Assembly: GCF_027942865.1 (NCBI RefSeq)
Contig: NC_134509.1
Coordinates: forward strand, 8,942,754-9,006,753
DNA from: Odontesthes bonariensis
Taxonomy: Eukaryota; Chordata; Actinopteri; Atheriniformes; Atherinopsidae
Direction: 5' to 3'
Length of the DNA: 64,000 nt
This document shows positions 55,198 to 64,000 of this stretch, one piece after another (position 1 is the first letter of the stretch; every line of letters begins with the position of its first letter). Position numbers and translations under genes: made by a program. The notes beneath the pieces are model-generated. The model was not told the DNA's origin and did no database searches. It saw nothing but the letters and a program-made list of their open reading frames with translations.

Positions 55198-56501
55198 TCA
55201 CATCCCCCCCTTCTGGTAGATAGTGCCCTGGGACACCGAGCCCGTGTGTGGTCAGCAGCATAGCAGATGAAGCATAGCTGATTGACCCTACAGTGGTAAT
55301 AGGTGGAGTGTTCAGTGTCACTGCAGATTGCACAAGGCATTACTTTGTGTGTTTGAGGCCGATTACCTCTGACATCATCTTTAGCAGGTAGCTTTACTTG
55401 TTGAGATTGGCCCTCCAGAACTTTCTCTAACAGGGCTATCACATGATCAAGACGATCAGCAGGCACTTGTGCATTAATTCCAACAGATGGTACTGAGGTA
55501 GAGGTCTGTAATGGTGCTGTACATTTACTACTGGATGTCACTTGTTGCACACGAGGACTCACCTCCTGTTGCTGAGAACTCAAGGCACTGAATGCATTAA
55601 GCTGAGAGCCGCACTTCTGAACTTTGCTATGCTCCAGCAACTTCTCGTACACGTCAGCAGCTGTCCACTGTTGCAGAGGTTTGCACTTGAAAATAAGAGA
55701 CAGTTCTGAGTCTGGGCAGTGACGAATGAACATTGCAGTCAGTTCTTTTGTCAGGTATGCAAAGGACTTATTCTGTCTCTTGAGGCAGTCTTCTGTCAGG
55801 TCCATGGCTCTGTTCAACCGCAGCCAGTAATCAAAAGGGGTCTCACCTAAGTTAGGCAATGTTGCGTAAAAGTCAGCTAAAGGCATGTCTGAACAAGCAG
55901 TGTCACTAAAGTGTTGTTTCAGGATTTCAAAAATAGGCTCTGGGCTCACCTTAAGACATACGGATGGCTTACTACGTATGCCCACCCTGACTATCTCTTG
56001 CGCCCTCCCCGCCAGTTTACCAAGCACTTCATCAGCTTGTTCAGCTACTGGTACCCCCTTTCTTTTCAAATAGGTCATCATCATTTCTTCCCATTCTTGA
56101 ACACTGCATGTATCACAGCCATCCCCTCTAAAACACACAGGCTCTTTAACATCAGATTTCACAATCACATTCAACAGTGAAGGTTCTGAGAGCACATTAC
56201 TGGGAGACCCAATTCCACAGCCTAAACGAGACTGAATGCAAGAGGCAATGCTTTCACCAATAGAAAATCCTATTTGTGTTGCTATCTCTGCATAAAGGCT
56301 CTCTGTAGTAGGTTCGGTGTCTGATTTGGGATGATATGAATCATCACATCCCCCATCAACAGGTCCCTCATGTAACTCAGCAAAGGCGGCCCCAGGCGGG
56401 AATGAGAGTGGAGCTATCAGCCTTCCTCCCCTACCCCTGCCGAGTGAATGCAGTGGGGAAACGTTCCCTCTCCCCCTGCCAAAACTGGGAAAATCTGCCA
56501 T
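55170..56501 (-). CDS. Gypsy gag polyprotein
   Basis: 443 intact codons. The N-terminus is Gly/Arg rich (FGRGRG, LGRGRGGR). The middle is a capsid-like region with CFRGDGCDTCSVQEWEEMMM and later helical stretches. Near the C-terminus lies one CCHC zinc knuckle CFICYAADHTRARC for RNA binding, preceded by another Cys/His cluster. The frame ends CAG CTG GGA AAC TAG, and the last seven sense bases form a -1 slippery site. It is the only long undamaged frame of the element. Confidence 0.88.
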   Translation of the reverse strand: MADFPSFGRGRGNVSPLHSLGRGRGGRLIAPLSFPPGAAFAELHEGPVDGGCDDSYHPKSDTEPTTESLYAEIATQIGFSIGESIASCIQSRLGCGIGSPSNVLSEPSLLNVIVKSDVKEPVCFRGDGCDTCSVQEWEEMMMTYLKRKGVPVAEQADEVLGKLAGRAQEIVRVGIRSKPSVCLKVSPEPIFEILKQHFSDTACSDMPLADFYATLPNLGETPFDYWLRLNRAMDLTEDCLKRQNKSFAYLTKELTAMFIRHCPDSELSLIFKCKPLQQWTAADVYEKLLEHSKVQKCGSQLNAFSALSSQQQEVSPRVQQVTSSSKCTAPLQTSTSVPSVGINAQVPADRLDHVIALLEKVLEGQSQQVKLPAKDDVRGNRPQTHKVMPCAICSDTEHSTYYHCRVNQLCFICYAADHTRARCPRALSTRRGGCESAAQQLGN

Positions 56502-56965
56502 GACTGAGCAGTTCTTGTTGCTTTACCTTCTTTTTTTTTTTTTTTTAGTTGTCCAAAACAGTAAATTCAATGTGTAAAGAAAGAAAATATTTCAAATGGA
56601 ATATTCAGCAAAATCTCAAATAAAGGAATCCCAGAAAATAAAACAAAATCAGCAGTAGATCCAAATAAGAAAAAAAAACAGCAAAGCACAATGGATGGGG
56701 GAAGTACTCCAGAAACACACATCAAAGCAATGCTGCAAAATGGCTAAAAACACCACTGGAATGTTGCTACTGCTTCTGTTAAAGAATGAGGGGAGTATTT
56801 TCCTTTTCCCCTTTTTCAGTAAAAGTACAGAATCCCACCTCAATGTCCCAAGGGAAACAGCAAATGGCGGAAAGGAGGGAAATCCCCCAAGGACACAGTC
56901 CACGTGGCGACCTCCACCACTGTCCAGGAATTAGACGGCCCCACCACAGATACAGGATCGCAGAA
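56502..56965 (-). other. Gypsy untranslated leader
   Basis: Stretch between the primer site and the gag start codon. No coding signature was found; it would hold the packaging region. Confidence 0.5.
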
Positions 56966-56983
56966 GCTCGGATCACGGCACCA
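56966..56983 (-). other. tRNA primer-binding site of the gypsy element
   Basis: One base after the 5' LTR the coding strand reads TGGTGCCGTGATCC. TGG is the complement of a tRNA 3' CCA. I cannot name the tRNA with confidence. Confidence 0.65.
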
Positions 56984-56984
56984 A

Positions 56985-57283
56985 TGTAACCGATTCTTGC
57001 GTCACTCCACGGTGTTAGGACAGACCAAATAACCCCTTGACTCTGCGTTGTGTATTTTTAATGAAGACAAGGAGTTTCTGGACAGTGGACACTTTATTTC
57101 CTGCGTGGGAACATAAGTTTGCATCAGTGCACTCACGCGACTCACCTCTGACGCAGCTTTCACAGAGTGGCGCGGATTAACGGAGCCAGCAGCATATAAC
57201 CAGCCACACCGAGAGGGGGCGCAACTTCCCCACTGTACCCATACACAAAGCAAGTGGAACTCTACAACTTAAACCTTGTTACA
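56985..57283 (-). repeat. 5' LTR of the gypsy element
   Basis: 299 bp with termini TGTAAC/GTTACA. Relative to the other LTR it lacks the 49181-50084 segment. Confidence 0.9.
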
Positions 57284-57770
57284 CTTTTTCATTTTAAGAA
57301 TGTGGCTGTATTATTTGACTCATAAATAAAATTACTAATCAATCATCCTATTTGCATTTCAATTTTCTTCTTCAAGACTGCTCATTCTTTCACTTAATTC
57401 AAATGAAAAGGACAAAGACATTTGAAATTTAATTTTCAAAATATGCCTCAGCAAATAGATACCAAAATTCAATTTGAAATGTAAAAGTTGAAAATTCAAA
57501 TGCATTATCAGAAATGCTTTTTCATTTTAAGAATGTGGCTGCATTATTTGACTCATAAATAAAATTACTAATCAATCATCCTATTTGCATTTCAATTTTC
57601 TTCTTCAAGACTGCTCATTCTTTCACTTAATTCAAATGAAAAGGACAAAGACATTTGAAATTTAATTTTCAAAATATGCCTCAGCAAATAGATACCAAAA
57701 TTCAATTTGAAATGTAAAAGTTGAAAATTCAAATGCATTATCAGAAATGCTTTTTCATTTTAAGAATGTG
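57284..57770 (+). repeat. Tandem 233-bp repeat in the left arm
   Basis: Two complete 233-bp copies starting CTTTTTCATTTTAAG at 57284 and 57517, and a third partial copy from 57750. The right arm has one copy fewer (about 62735-63010). Confidence 0.88.
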
Positions 57771-57968
57771 GCTGCATTATTTGACTCATAAATAAAATGA
57801 CTAATCAATCATCCTATTGCATTTCAATTTTCTTCTTCAAGACTGCACATTCTATGCCATAATCAAAAAGAAAACAAAGCGAACATTGCTTTTTCGTTTT
57901 CGTGGTCTGCATGCAAAATACTGCCCACAATTCGATAATGAAAAAGCAATCTGAGCGGCGCAGGAGAG

Positions 57969-57976
57969 TGACGTCA
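57969..57976 (+). promoter_or_regulatory. Perfect CRE palindrome in the left arm
   Basis: TGACGTCA in a GC-rich patch. The same site is at 62549-62556 in the right arm. It may be part of a promoter of the P-like element. Confidence 0.4.
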
Positions 57977-58410
57977 CGCCTGCTGACCGTGCTACCCATC
58001 ATGTAGGCTACGGTAGGGGGCGGTGTGCATATTTGCTGTACAGTTAGCTGCCCAGGTGGAGTCAAACAATATATCCGATTCTGATGCCCGTGACCGGGTT
58101 GAACGGGTCACAGAGAGCTTGGCTGCATACTCTGCCGTCACAGATTCAGAGGTTGGTGCAGCAAGGGCTTGCGCGCCGAGGCCGCGGCCACGACCAGCCA
58201 TGACTTTCTGGCCGCGGCCATTACTGAGGGAGCAGCCATTAATGAGGCTGAGACAGACGTTGCGAACAGGAGTCGGGGGATTACCTTTCACAGGTAGGAT
58301 TCAACATTATTATTGGTTGTATTTTGTCAATAGAATATTATTGTACTGTATTTGTGTCTGCCGGCGAAATCGTAGCCAGCAAACGTTAAACTAGGATATG
58401 TTTATAGCCG

Positions 58411-59134
58411 GTGTTATGCCGAGAAGTGCACCCCCTGCTGGTCGTACTTTAAGGAGAGTCTGTGATGGAGTGATATTGTTAAGAAATGTTAAAGAAAGCG
58501 CCTTTACTCATGTGTTTATAGGCAATACTTTTATTTTGAAGGAAGTTTTCTCCCGGAAGTGATGTGTGTTAGTAACCCCGGGAAAATTGTTGTAACCTGT
58601 CTTGTGTTCAGCGAATAAAGCAATGAATGATAAAACTTGAACTTGCTGCAAAGATTGAGTATCCTTAACAGATATGATATAACTACATCATAATTTGTTT
58701 ACCTAATTGAATTAACGGATGCAAATCTCAATAAGTCCAAATTTGTATATAAAATTAAAATAACCAAATTTCATAGTTTCAGGTTCATTTTTATATCATT
58801 TCATCTGGGCTATAATGAGTTGAGATTGTTAATAGAAAATGTATCCAACCGTCTTTCGTGTTGACTACAAAAGTATTAGTCACGGCCCTTACTTTTGAAT
58901 ATATGTCCAATAATATAAAAATAGTTAGGAATAGGAATACTCTAAACTCTACAATTGTCGGATTATCATAATTGTACACGTATTATTAATTTACATGAAG
59001 AGATGTGAAAAAAGATGCACGAATGAAACACCATTGTCAGCTCAATATTATTTTTTTGGGATAAATGTAATAATCCACACCTGAAACGGTTTACGCGCGC
59101 TCCGTGAATGGGAATGCACTTCTCGGCATAACAC
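58411..59134. repeat. Inner inverted pair within the left arm
   Basis: GTGTTATGCCGAGAAGTGCA at 58411-58430 and its exact complement at 59115-59134 frame a segment, as a transposon would. The mirror copy is at 61589-62114. No flanking duplication was found. Confidence 0.55.
58477..58670 (+). mobile_element. Solo LTR inside the left arm
   Basis: 194 bp starting TGTTAAG and ending CTTAACA, containing AATAAA, with a perfect 5-bp duplication GATAT on both sides (58472-58476, 58671-58675). The right arm reads straight through the corresponding site with a single GATAT, which proves the insertion. Confidence 0.88.
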
Positions 59135-59518
59135 CTCTGTTCACACGGCTATTAGGCCAACGGAGACTTCATAAATCATATATTCCATAACACAGGCTTA
59201 GATTACAACTAACACAAGAATGCTACTTTTGAAATAATGCAAATATTACTGTTATAACATTGACCATCAGATTTTACTCAGGTTTATTAATGACGTTTAT
59301 TATGCCTGTATTATTCACATGTAATTCTTTCATCCTAACAAAAGTATTTACCTCATGTCTCATACCCACCCCTCAGATTGTCCGACCGAGAGTTGGTGTT
59401 ATTCCCTCCATCTTGGGCTTACAGGTTCACCTAATAAGAGTAGGTGTATCATCATAAGGCTATTAGCATTCAAAATTGAAATATTATCAATAACAGGGCG
59501 GGGTGAAATACTTATCCC

Positions 59519-59537
59519 TGTGTGTGTGTGTGTGTGT
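59519..59537 (+). repeat. (TG)n microsatellite, left arm
   Basis: Mirrored by (AC)n at 61186-61202 in the right arm. Confidence 0.85.
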
Positions 59538-59672
59538 ATTTTTATATATTTTAATATTATGCTTCTTCATTTTAGCCAGAAAAGGGCAGGACTACATGTT
59601 CTTCCAGAAAAGCTGAAGAGAGCCTGTCTGTGACCACTCAGGATGACAGCAAGGGCTCGCGCATTTTCTGGC

Positions 59673-59697
59673 GGGGGGGGGGGGGGGGGGGGGGGGG
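59673..59697 (+). repeat. 25-base poly-G tract at the arm-spacer junction
   Basis: Uninterrupted G run 26 bp beyond the end of the left arm. Confidence 0.95.
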
Positions 59698-60445
59698 TAC
59701 ACACTAGGGCCAGAACACCAACTACAGGTACCATACATTAACAGCAGAATGACAGTGTGTGATAGACTGGTCAGTAGGCTATATTTATAAGACACCGATG
59801 CCCGTTGTCAGCTGCCGCTGTTTTGGCAGCTCGAGCCTTGTCGTAATTTTGTACTTTGGAACGGATGGAATGAGAATCCAGCTTTGTTATATACATATGT
59901 ATGTGTATATATATATTTCTAGTGTAAGGTAGAGGATGTTTGTTTTGTATGTGTATTTATTTGACGATTGCCTATGGTGCCTACGAATGAATGAGTACGT
60001 ATGTATACACACTGCTTGAAGATCATTCAAGCTGTTGACCTAACGAATTTTCCAATCATGTACTACAAGCTTTGTATCATTGAAGAGGAATAAAGACACT
60101 ATACAGCTGTTGTGATTTTTATGTAACATCTTTATCAAATCTGTAATAAAGTATTTCACAAGGCCAAAACAATGTAAGAAAATATCTTTGATTTTTGCTT
60201 TTTTGGCTTCACAGCATAACTTTGTTATGACCATGACCATAGCATCAAGGTTCAAGGTGCAATGTTTTTTAAATTGCCAATTGTGCATGAACCGCAGTCA
60301 AGACACATGCATTACTTGTTCAGGGATCTCTCTGAGTTAGTCTAGAAAAATAGAAATACTATAATAAAATATAAAGAATATAAAAAACACTGTACAAGAA
60401 GGTAGTTGTATATACACAAGTTTTAATATTTTGAATGGTATCAAC

Positions 60446-60985
60446 CTAAAGCAAAACAAAATGAGCTAAAAGCCCTGAAAGAGGAGTGTTTTGCAGAGCT
60501 TCTGTCTCATGCTCCCTTTTATGCAGGTCAAGAGAGGTCAGTTTGCCAATGTGGTGGAGCCTTATTTTCAGAAACACAGACACAAACAATGACAACAAGT
60601 TGGAATAATGGTTGTTGATGCCAAACTTTGTCTCCTCAATGTGTTCCCCAAGCTGAAAAACATCCTCCGTTCTCCTCCCGGATGATGTACGTGACTGTCG
60701 CCGTCTTTACAGCTTTGCTGAAGCTTGGCGAATCACCCACTCTGCAGCTCTCAGCACCTTCACTGTGCCACATGATGGAATCACTAGTACACCGTTGTTT
60801 TTCAGGGCTAGAAAGTGGTAGCTATCATGAAATGATGAAGGTACAGCATCTCTGACCAAGCTTGCATGGCACACACCACAGGACAGCTTTTGCAGAATCT
60901 GGAGGACTACAAACCCTGCGATGTAGTACAAAGCATTGTCCACAACATCCACCAGTATAAATATTGAGAAGTAGCTATTTAACAT
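60446..60985 (-). pseudogene. P/THAP9-type transposase, C-terminal remnant
   Basis: The minus-strand frame contains VVDNALYYIAGFVVLQILQK, LSCGVCHASLV, FLALKNNGVLVIPSCGTVKV and AAEWVIRQ. This is the order of motifs at the C-terminus of P-element/THAP9 transposases (YIAGFVV, paired Cys, LKNNGGL-like). A TAA (60707-60709) interrupts it. The same frame stays open beyond that and continues with LLSLFVSVFLKIRLHHIGKL, a further family-like segment, to TAG at 60446. The THAP finger and catalytic core are absent from the window. Confidence 0.7.
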
Positions 60986-61074
60986 ATTTAGAACGGTAAT
61001 TTTGATATGATGTTTAAAAAAGAAATACTCAAATCATTAGGCTGAGTTAGTGAGTTTGAGGTTGAAGCTTCTGG

Positions 61075-63059
61075 GTCATCCTGAGTGGTCACAGACAGGC
61101 TCTCTTCAGCTTTTCTGGAAGAACATGTAGTCCTGCCCTTTTCTGGCTAAAATGAAGAAGCATAATATTAAAATATATAAAAATACACACACACACACAC
61201 ACAGGGATAAGTATTTCACCCCGCCCTGTTATTGATAATATTTCAATTTATGAATGCTAATAGCCTTATGATGATACACCTACTCTTATTAGGTGAACCT
61301 GTAAGCCCAAGATGGAGGGAATAACACCAACTCTCGGTCGGACAATCTGAGGGGTGGGTATGAGACATGAGGTAAATACTTTTGTTAGGATGAAAGAATT
61401 ACATGTGAATAATACAGGCATAATAAACGTCATTAATAAACCTGAGTAAAATCTGATGGTCAATGTTATAACAGTAATATTTGCATTATTTCAAAAGTAG
61501 CATTCTTGTGTTAGTTGTAATCTAAGCCTGTGTTATGGAATATATGATTTATGAAGTTTCCGTTGGCCTAATAGCCGTGTGAACAGAGGTGTTATGCCGA
61601 GAAGTGCATTCCCATTCACGGAGCGCGCGTAAACCGTTTCAGGTGTGGATTATTACATTTATCCAAAAAAAATAATATTGAGCTGACAATGGTGTTTCAT
61701 TCGTGCATCTTTTTTTCACATCTCTTCATGTAAATTAATAATACGTGTACAATTATGATAATCCGACAATTGTAGAGTTTAGAGTATTCCTATTCCTAAC
61801 TATTTTTATAATATTGGACATATATTCAAAAGTAAGGGCCGTGACTAATACTTTTGTAGTCAACACGAAAGACGGTTGGATACATTTTCTATTAACAATC
61901 TCAACTCATTATAGCCCAGATGAAATGATATAAAAATGAACCTGAAACTATGAAATTTGGTTATTTTAATTTTATATACAAATTTGGACTTGTTGAGATT
62001 TGCATCCGTTACTTCAATTAGGTAAACAAATTATGATGTAGTTATATCATATCATTCCATCACAGACTCTCCTTAAAGTACGACCAGCAGGGGGTGCACT
62101 TCTCGGCATAACACCGGCTATAAACATATCCTAGTTTAACGTTTGCTGGCTACGATTTCGCCGGCAGACACAAATACAGTACAATAATATTCTATTGACA
62201 AATTACAACCAATAATAATGTTGAATCCTACCTGTGAAAGGTAATCCCCCGACTCCTGTTCGCAACGTCTGTCTCAGCCTCATTAATGGCTGCTCCCTCA
62301 GTAATGGCCGCGGCCAGAAAGTCATGGCCGGTCGTGGCCGCGGCCTCGGCGCGCAAGCCCTTGCTGCACTAACCTCTGAATGTGTGACGGCAGAGTATGC
62401 AGCCAAGCTCTCTGTGACCCGTTCAACCCGGTCACGGGCATCAGAATCGGATATATTGTTTGACTCCACCTGGGCAGCTAACTGTACAGCAAATATGCAC
62501 ACCGCCCCCTACCGTAGCCTACATGATGGGTAGCACGGTCAGCAGGCGTGACGTCACTCTCCTGCGCCGCTCAGATTGCTTTTTCGTTATCGAATTGTGG
62601 GCAGTATTTTGCATGCAGACCACGAAAACGAAAAAGCAATGTCCGCTTTGTTTTCTTTTTGATTATGGCATAGAATGTGCAGTCTTGAAGAAGAAAATTG
62701 AAATGCAATAGGATGATTGATTAGTCATTTTATTTATGAGTCAAATAATGCAGCCACATTCTTAAAATGAAAAAGCATTTCTGATAATGCATTTGAATTT
62801 TCAACTTTTACATTTCAAATTGAATTTTGGTATCTATTTGCTGAGGCATATTTTGAAAATTAAATTTCAAATGTCTTTGTCCTTTTCATTTGAATTAAGT
62901 GAAAGAATGAGCAGTCTTGAAGAAGAAAATTGAAATGCAAATAGGATGATTGATTAGTAATTTCATTTATGAGTCAAATAATGCAGCCACATTCTTAAAA
63001 TGAAAAAGCATTTCTGATAATGCATTTGAATTTGAATTTTGATCACGATTTGCTTCCAT
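61075..63059 (-). repeat. Right arm of the giant palindrome
   Basis: 1985 bp, nearly identical to the left arm in reverse orientation. It is uninterrupted and so preserves the empty sites of the gypsy element and of the solo LTR. Confidence 0.88.
62549..62556 (-). promoter_or_regulatory. Perfect CRE palindrome in the right arm
   Basis: Mirror copy of the left-arm TGACGTCA, followed on the minus strand by a GC-rich patch. Confidence 0.4.
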
Positions 63060-63313
63060 AGAATACAGGAGGGAGGAATTTCTCTCGTTGCTTTTCAAAA
63101 GAGAAAACAGATGTCACTCAGTTTTCAATGGAAAACAAATTCCAACGTTCATTTACAGTGATGTCTGCCGTTCATGACACATAATGTGAACTCATTCACG
63201 TTCAAGTTCTTTATTAAAAAACGTGTTGCGTTCAGTTCAACGTTCGCGAAAAAATGAGCGTGTTCAATGAACGCGTTCTTTTGAACTCGTTCACGCACAA
63301 CACTGCTAAATAG

Positions 63314-64000
63314 CCTAAATATATGTTCAACTCATTTTTATCATTCTCTGGTCTGGAGTCGAGCAGGTCCAGCAGATTTAGAGAACTTTTTATCCACAAT
63401 AATTACATAACCGTTGCATGATGCAATCAGTTTACTTATTGATGTAAATCACCAAGAGTAAATTCTCTATGTAATAAAATTTTGTTTGGAAAACACATTT
63501 AAGCTCTTCCTTTCATACCACAGCCCAGTCAGAGAAAAACGGTACTCTTGGCCAGTGAGATATGCAGAGCCCACATGTGCTGCAAACTGCTGCAAACTGC
63601 TGCAAACTAATTTATTGTTAACAAGTTGCGAGTGTCCCCTGCATTGGGGCCTCTCAGAAGACAACAGAACAAAAATTCAAATTAAAGCGATACAATGTAA
63701 CTTCTCAAAAAGCCCACTATGGAGCTCCCCCTACAGGCTTGGAGGTAATGTACGGTTACACTGTCGTAAATACAACACCCTTTTGCTTTCACGTTTCACG
63801 TTTGTTTACGAACCGGCGAGGAGTCAGAAGGTGCAAGCTATGTCGACCGAGAAGGTAAGAGTAATCAAATGTACCTGGGAGCGTGAGAGGGGTCTATTTG
63901 TTTTTGCAGTAGGTGTGCCAGAAAGCAAGTCGAAGTACTTCCGCTTAGCTCCCGGGCCGGTCCAGCAAAGTTACATTGCGCAGTTTTTCCAACTCAGACC
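63314..64000 (+). other. Flank beyond the transposon nest
   Basis: Ordinary AT-rich DNA with a three-unit GCTGCAAACT repeat at 63577-63607. Near the edge, ATGTCGACCGAGAAG is followed by GTAAGAG (63839-63860), which could be a tiny first coding exon, but nothing confirms it. Confidence 0.4.

Larger units (their letters stand above)
49043..57283 (-). mobile_element. Ty3/gypsy LTR retrotransposon with both LTRs
   Basis: LTRs start TGTAAC and end GTTACA. The 4-bp duplication CTTT flanks the element (49039-49042, 57284-57287). The coding strand is minus: 5' LTR, primer site, gag, protease, RT, RNase H, integrase, polypurine tract, 3' LTR. The order PR-RT-RH-IN is that of Ty3/gypsy. No envelope frame was seen. 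Pol is broken by several frameshifts and a nonsense codon. It lies inside the left arm of the P-like element. Confidence 0.93.
57288..59647 (+). repeat. Left arm of the giant palindrome (main part)
   Basis: Continuation of 48988-49042 beyond the gypsy insertion. It carries the extra tandem unit and the solo LTR. Mirrored short frames in the two arms (for example 57814-58065 and 62460-62711) are by-products, not genes. Confidence 0.88.
59648..61074 (-). other. Single-copy spacer of the P-like palindrome
   Basis: 1.43 kb not repeated in either arm. It holds a poly-G run, an AT-rich middle and the transposase remnant at 60446-60985. Confidence 0.75.
48988..63059 (-). mobile_element. P/THAP9-like element with giant inverted arms
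   Basis: Termini ATGGAAGCAAATCG are inverted at the two ends. A perfect 8-bp duplication AGAATACA (48980-48987 and 63060-63067) flanks the unit, the length made by P (and hAT) transposases. The left arm is 48988-49042 plus 57288-59647; the right arm is 61075-63059 (1985 bp). After removing a solo LTR and one extra 233-bp tandem unit, the left arm is about 1982 bp, so the arms match along their length. The 1.43-kb spacer holds the 3' end of a P-type transposase gene. Only a remnant of the transposase is visible, so the copy is probably non-autonomous. Confidence 0.8.
48136..63305 (-). mobile_element. Outer hAT element, internally deleted and split by a nested element
   Basis: Both ends read CAGTGTTGTGC inward (11-bp inverted termini) and are flanked by a perfect 8-bp duplication CTAAATAG (48128-48135 and 63306-63313), the hAT hallmark. 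After removing the nested 14-kb insertion the element is about 1.09 kb. On the minus strand it keeps a 5' region (63068-63305, continuing 48979-48770), a BED-finger exon and the 3' end, but the catalytic part is gone. It is non-autonomous. Many GTTCA/TGAAC motifs lie just inside both ends. Confidence 0.9.

Noticed and set aside
56985..57283. Retroviral envelope downstream of pol in the LTR element
   Set aside because: The stretch between integrase and the polypurine tract (50235-50700) has no long frame, signal peptide or membrane segment, so I treat it as a retrotransposon without envelope.
57814..58394. Frames mirrored at 62203-62711 as a conserved gene pair
   Set aside because: They are the same DNA in the two arms of the palindrome. 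Identity comes from arm duplication, and no protein family is recognisable.

Overview
The window is vertebrate, almost certainly teleost, nuclear DNA. Evidence: small exons with GT/AG junctions in long AT-rich introns, a CaMKII gene with the vertebrate exon sizes, two CXC chemokine genes with fish-like sequences, and fish-type transposons (Tc1, hAT, Harbinger, Ty3/gypsy, a tRNA-derived SINE). No bacterial-style operons, rRNA, tRNA or CRISPR were found.

Layout. (1) Positions 66-33329, minus strand: the first 11 coding exons of a calcium/calmodulin-dependent protein kinase II gene, best matched to the delta type (camk2d-like). They encode residues 1-300: the whole kinase domain and the autoinhibitory helix with the Thr286 site. 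The hub domain lies beyond position 1. A GC-rich promoter region lies just upstream of the start codon. Introns carry decayed Tc1 elements, SINE pieces, a Harbinger-like MITE and simple repeats. (2) 37747-38427, minus strand: a complete four-exon CXCL8 (interleukin-8) gene of 99 codons, with TATA box, AP-1, C/EBP and NF-kB-like sites and an AU-rich 3' UTR. (3) 43862-44968, plus strand: a complete four-exon non-ELR CXC chemokine gene (CXCL9/10/11-like, 94 codons). The two chemokine genes are divergent, about 5.4 kb apart, and share internal exon sizes of 133 and 87 bp. (4) 45.7-47.2 kb: a SINE and an 836-bp hAT-type MITE. (5) 48136-63305: a 15.2-kb nest of transposons.

The nest is the most unusual part of the window. 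An internally deleted hAT element (11-bp termini, perfect 8-bp target duplication CTAAATAG, remnant BED-finger exon) was entered by a P/THAP9-like element with its own 8-bp duplication AGAATACA. The P-like element is a giant palindrome: about 2.0-kb arms around a 1.4-kb spacer that holds the 3' end of a P-type transposase. Its left arm was then entered by a Ty3/gypsy LTR retrotransposon (4-bp duplication CTTT) and by another LTR element now reduced to a solo LTR (duplication GATAT). A Harbinger-like MITE sits inside one LTR of the gypsy element. The uninterrupted right arm preserves the empty sites for both insertions into the left arm. The gypsy gag/pol junction has a textbook -1 frameshift signal: slippery heptamer GGGAAAC directly before the gag stop, followed by a predicted H-type pseudoknot.

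The CaMKII gene and the chemokines are not an operon and need no shared function. The chemokines are a tandem-family immune locus, and the transposon nest lies beside it.
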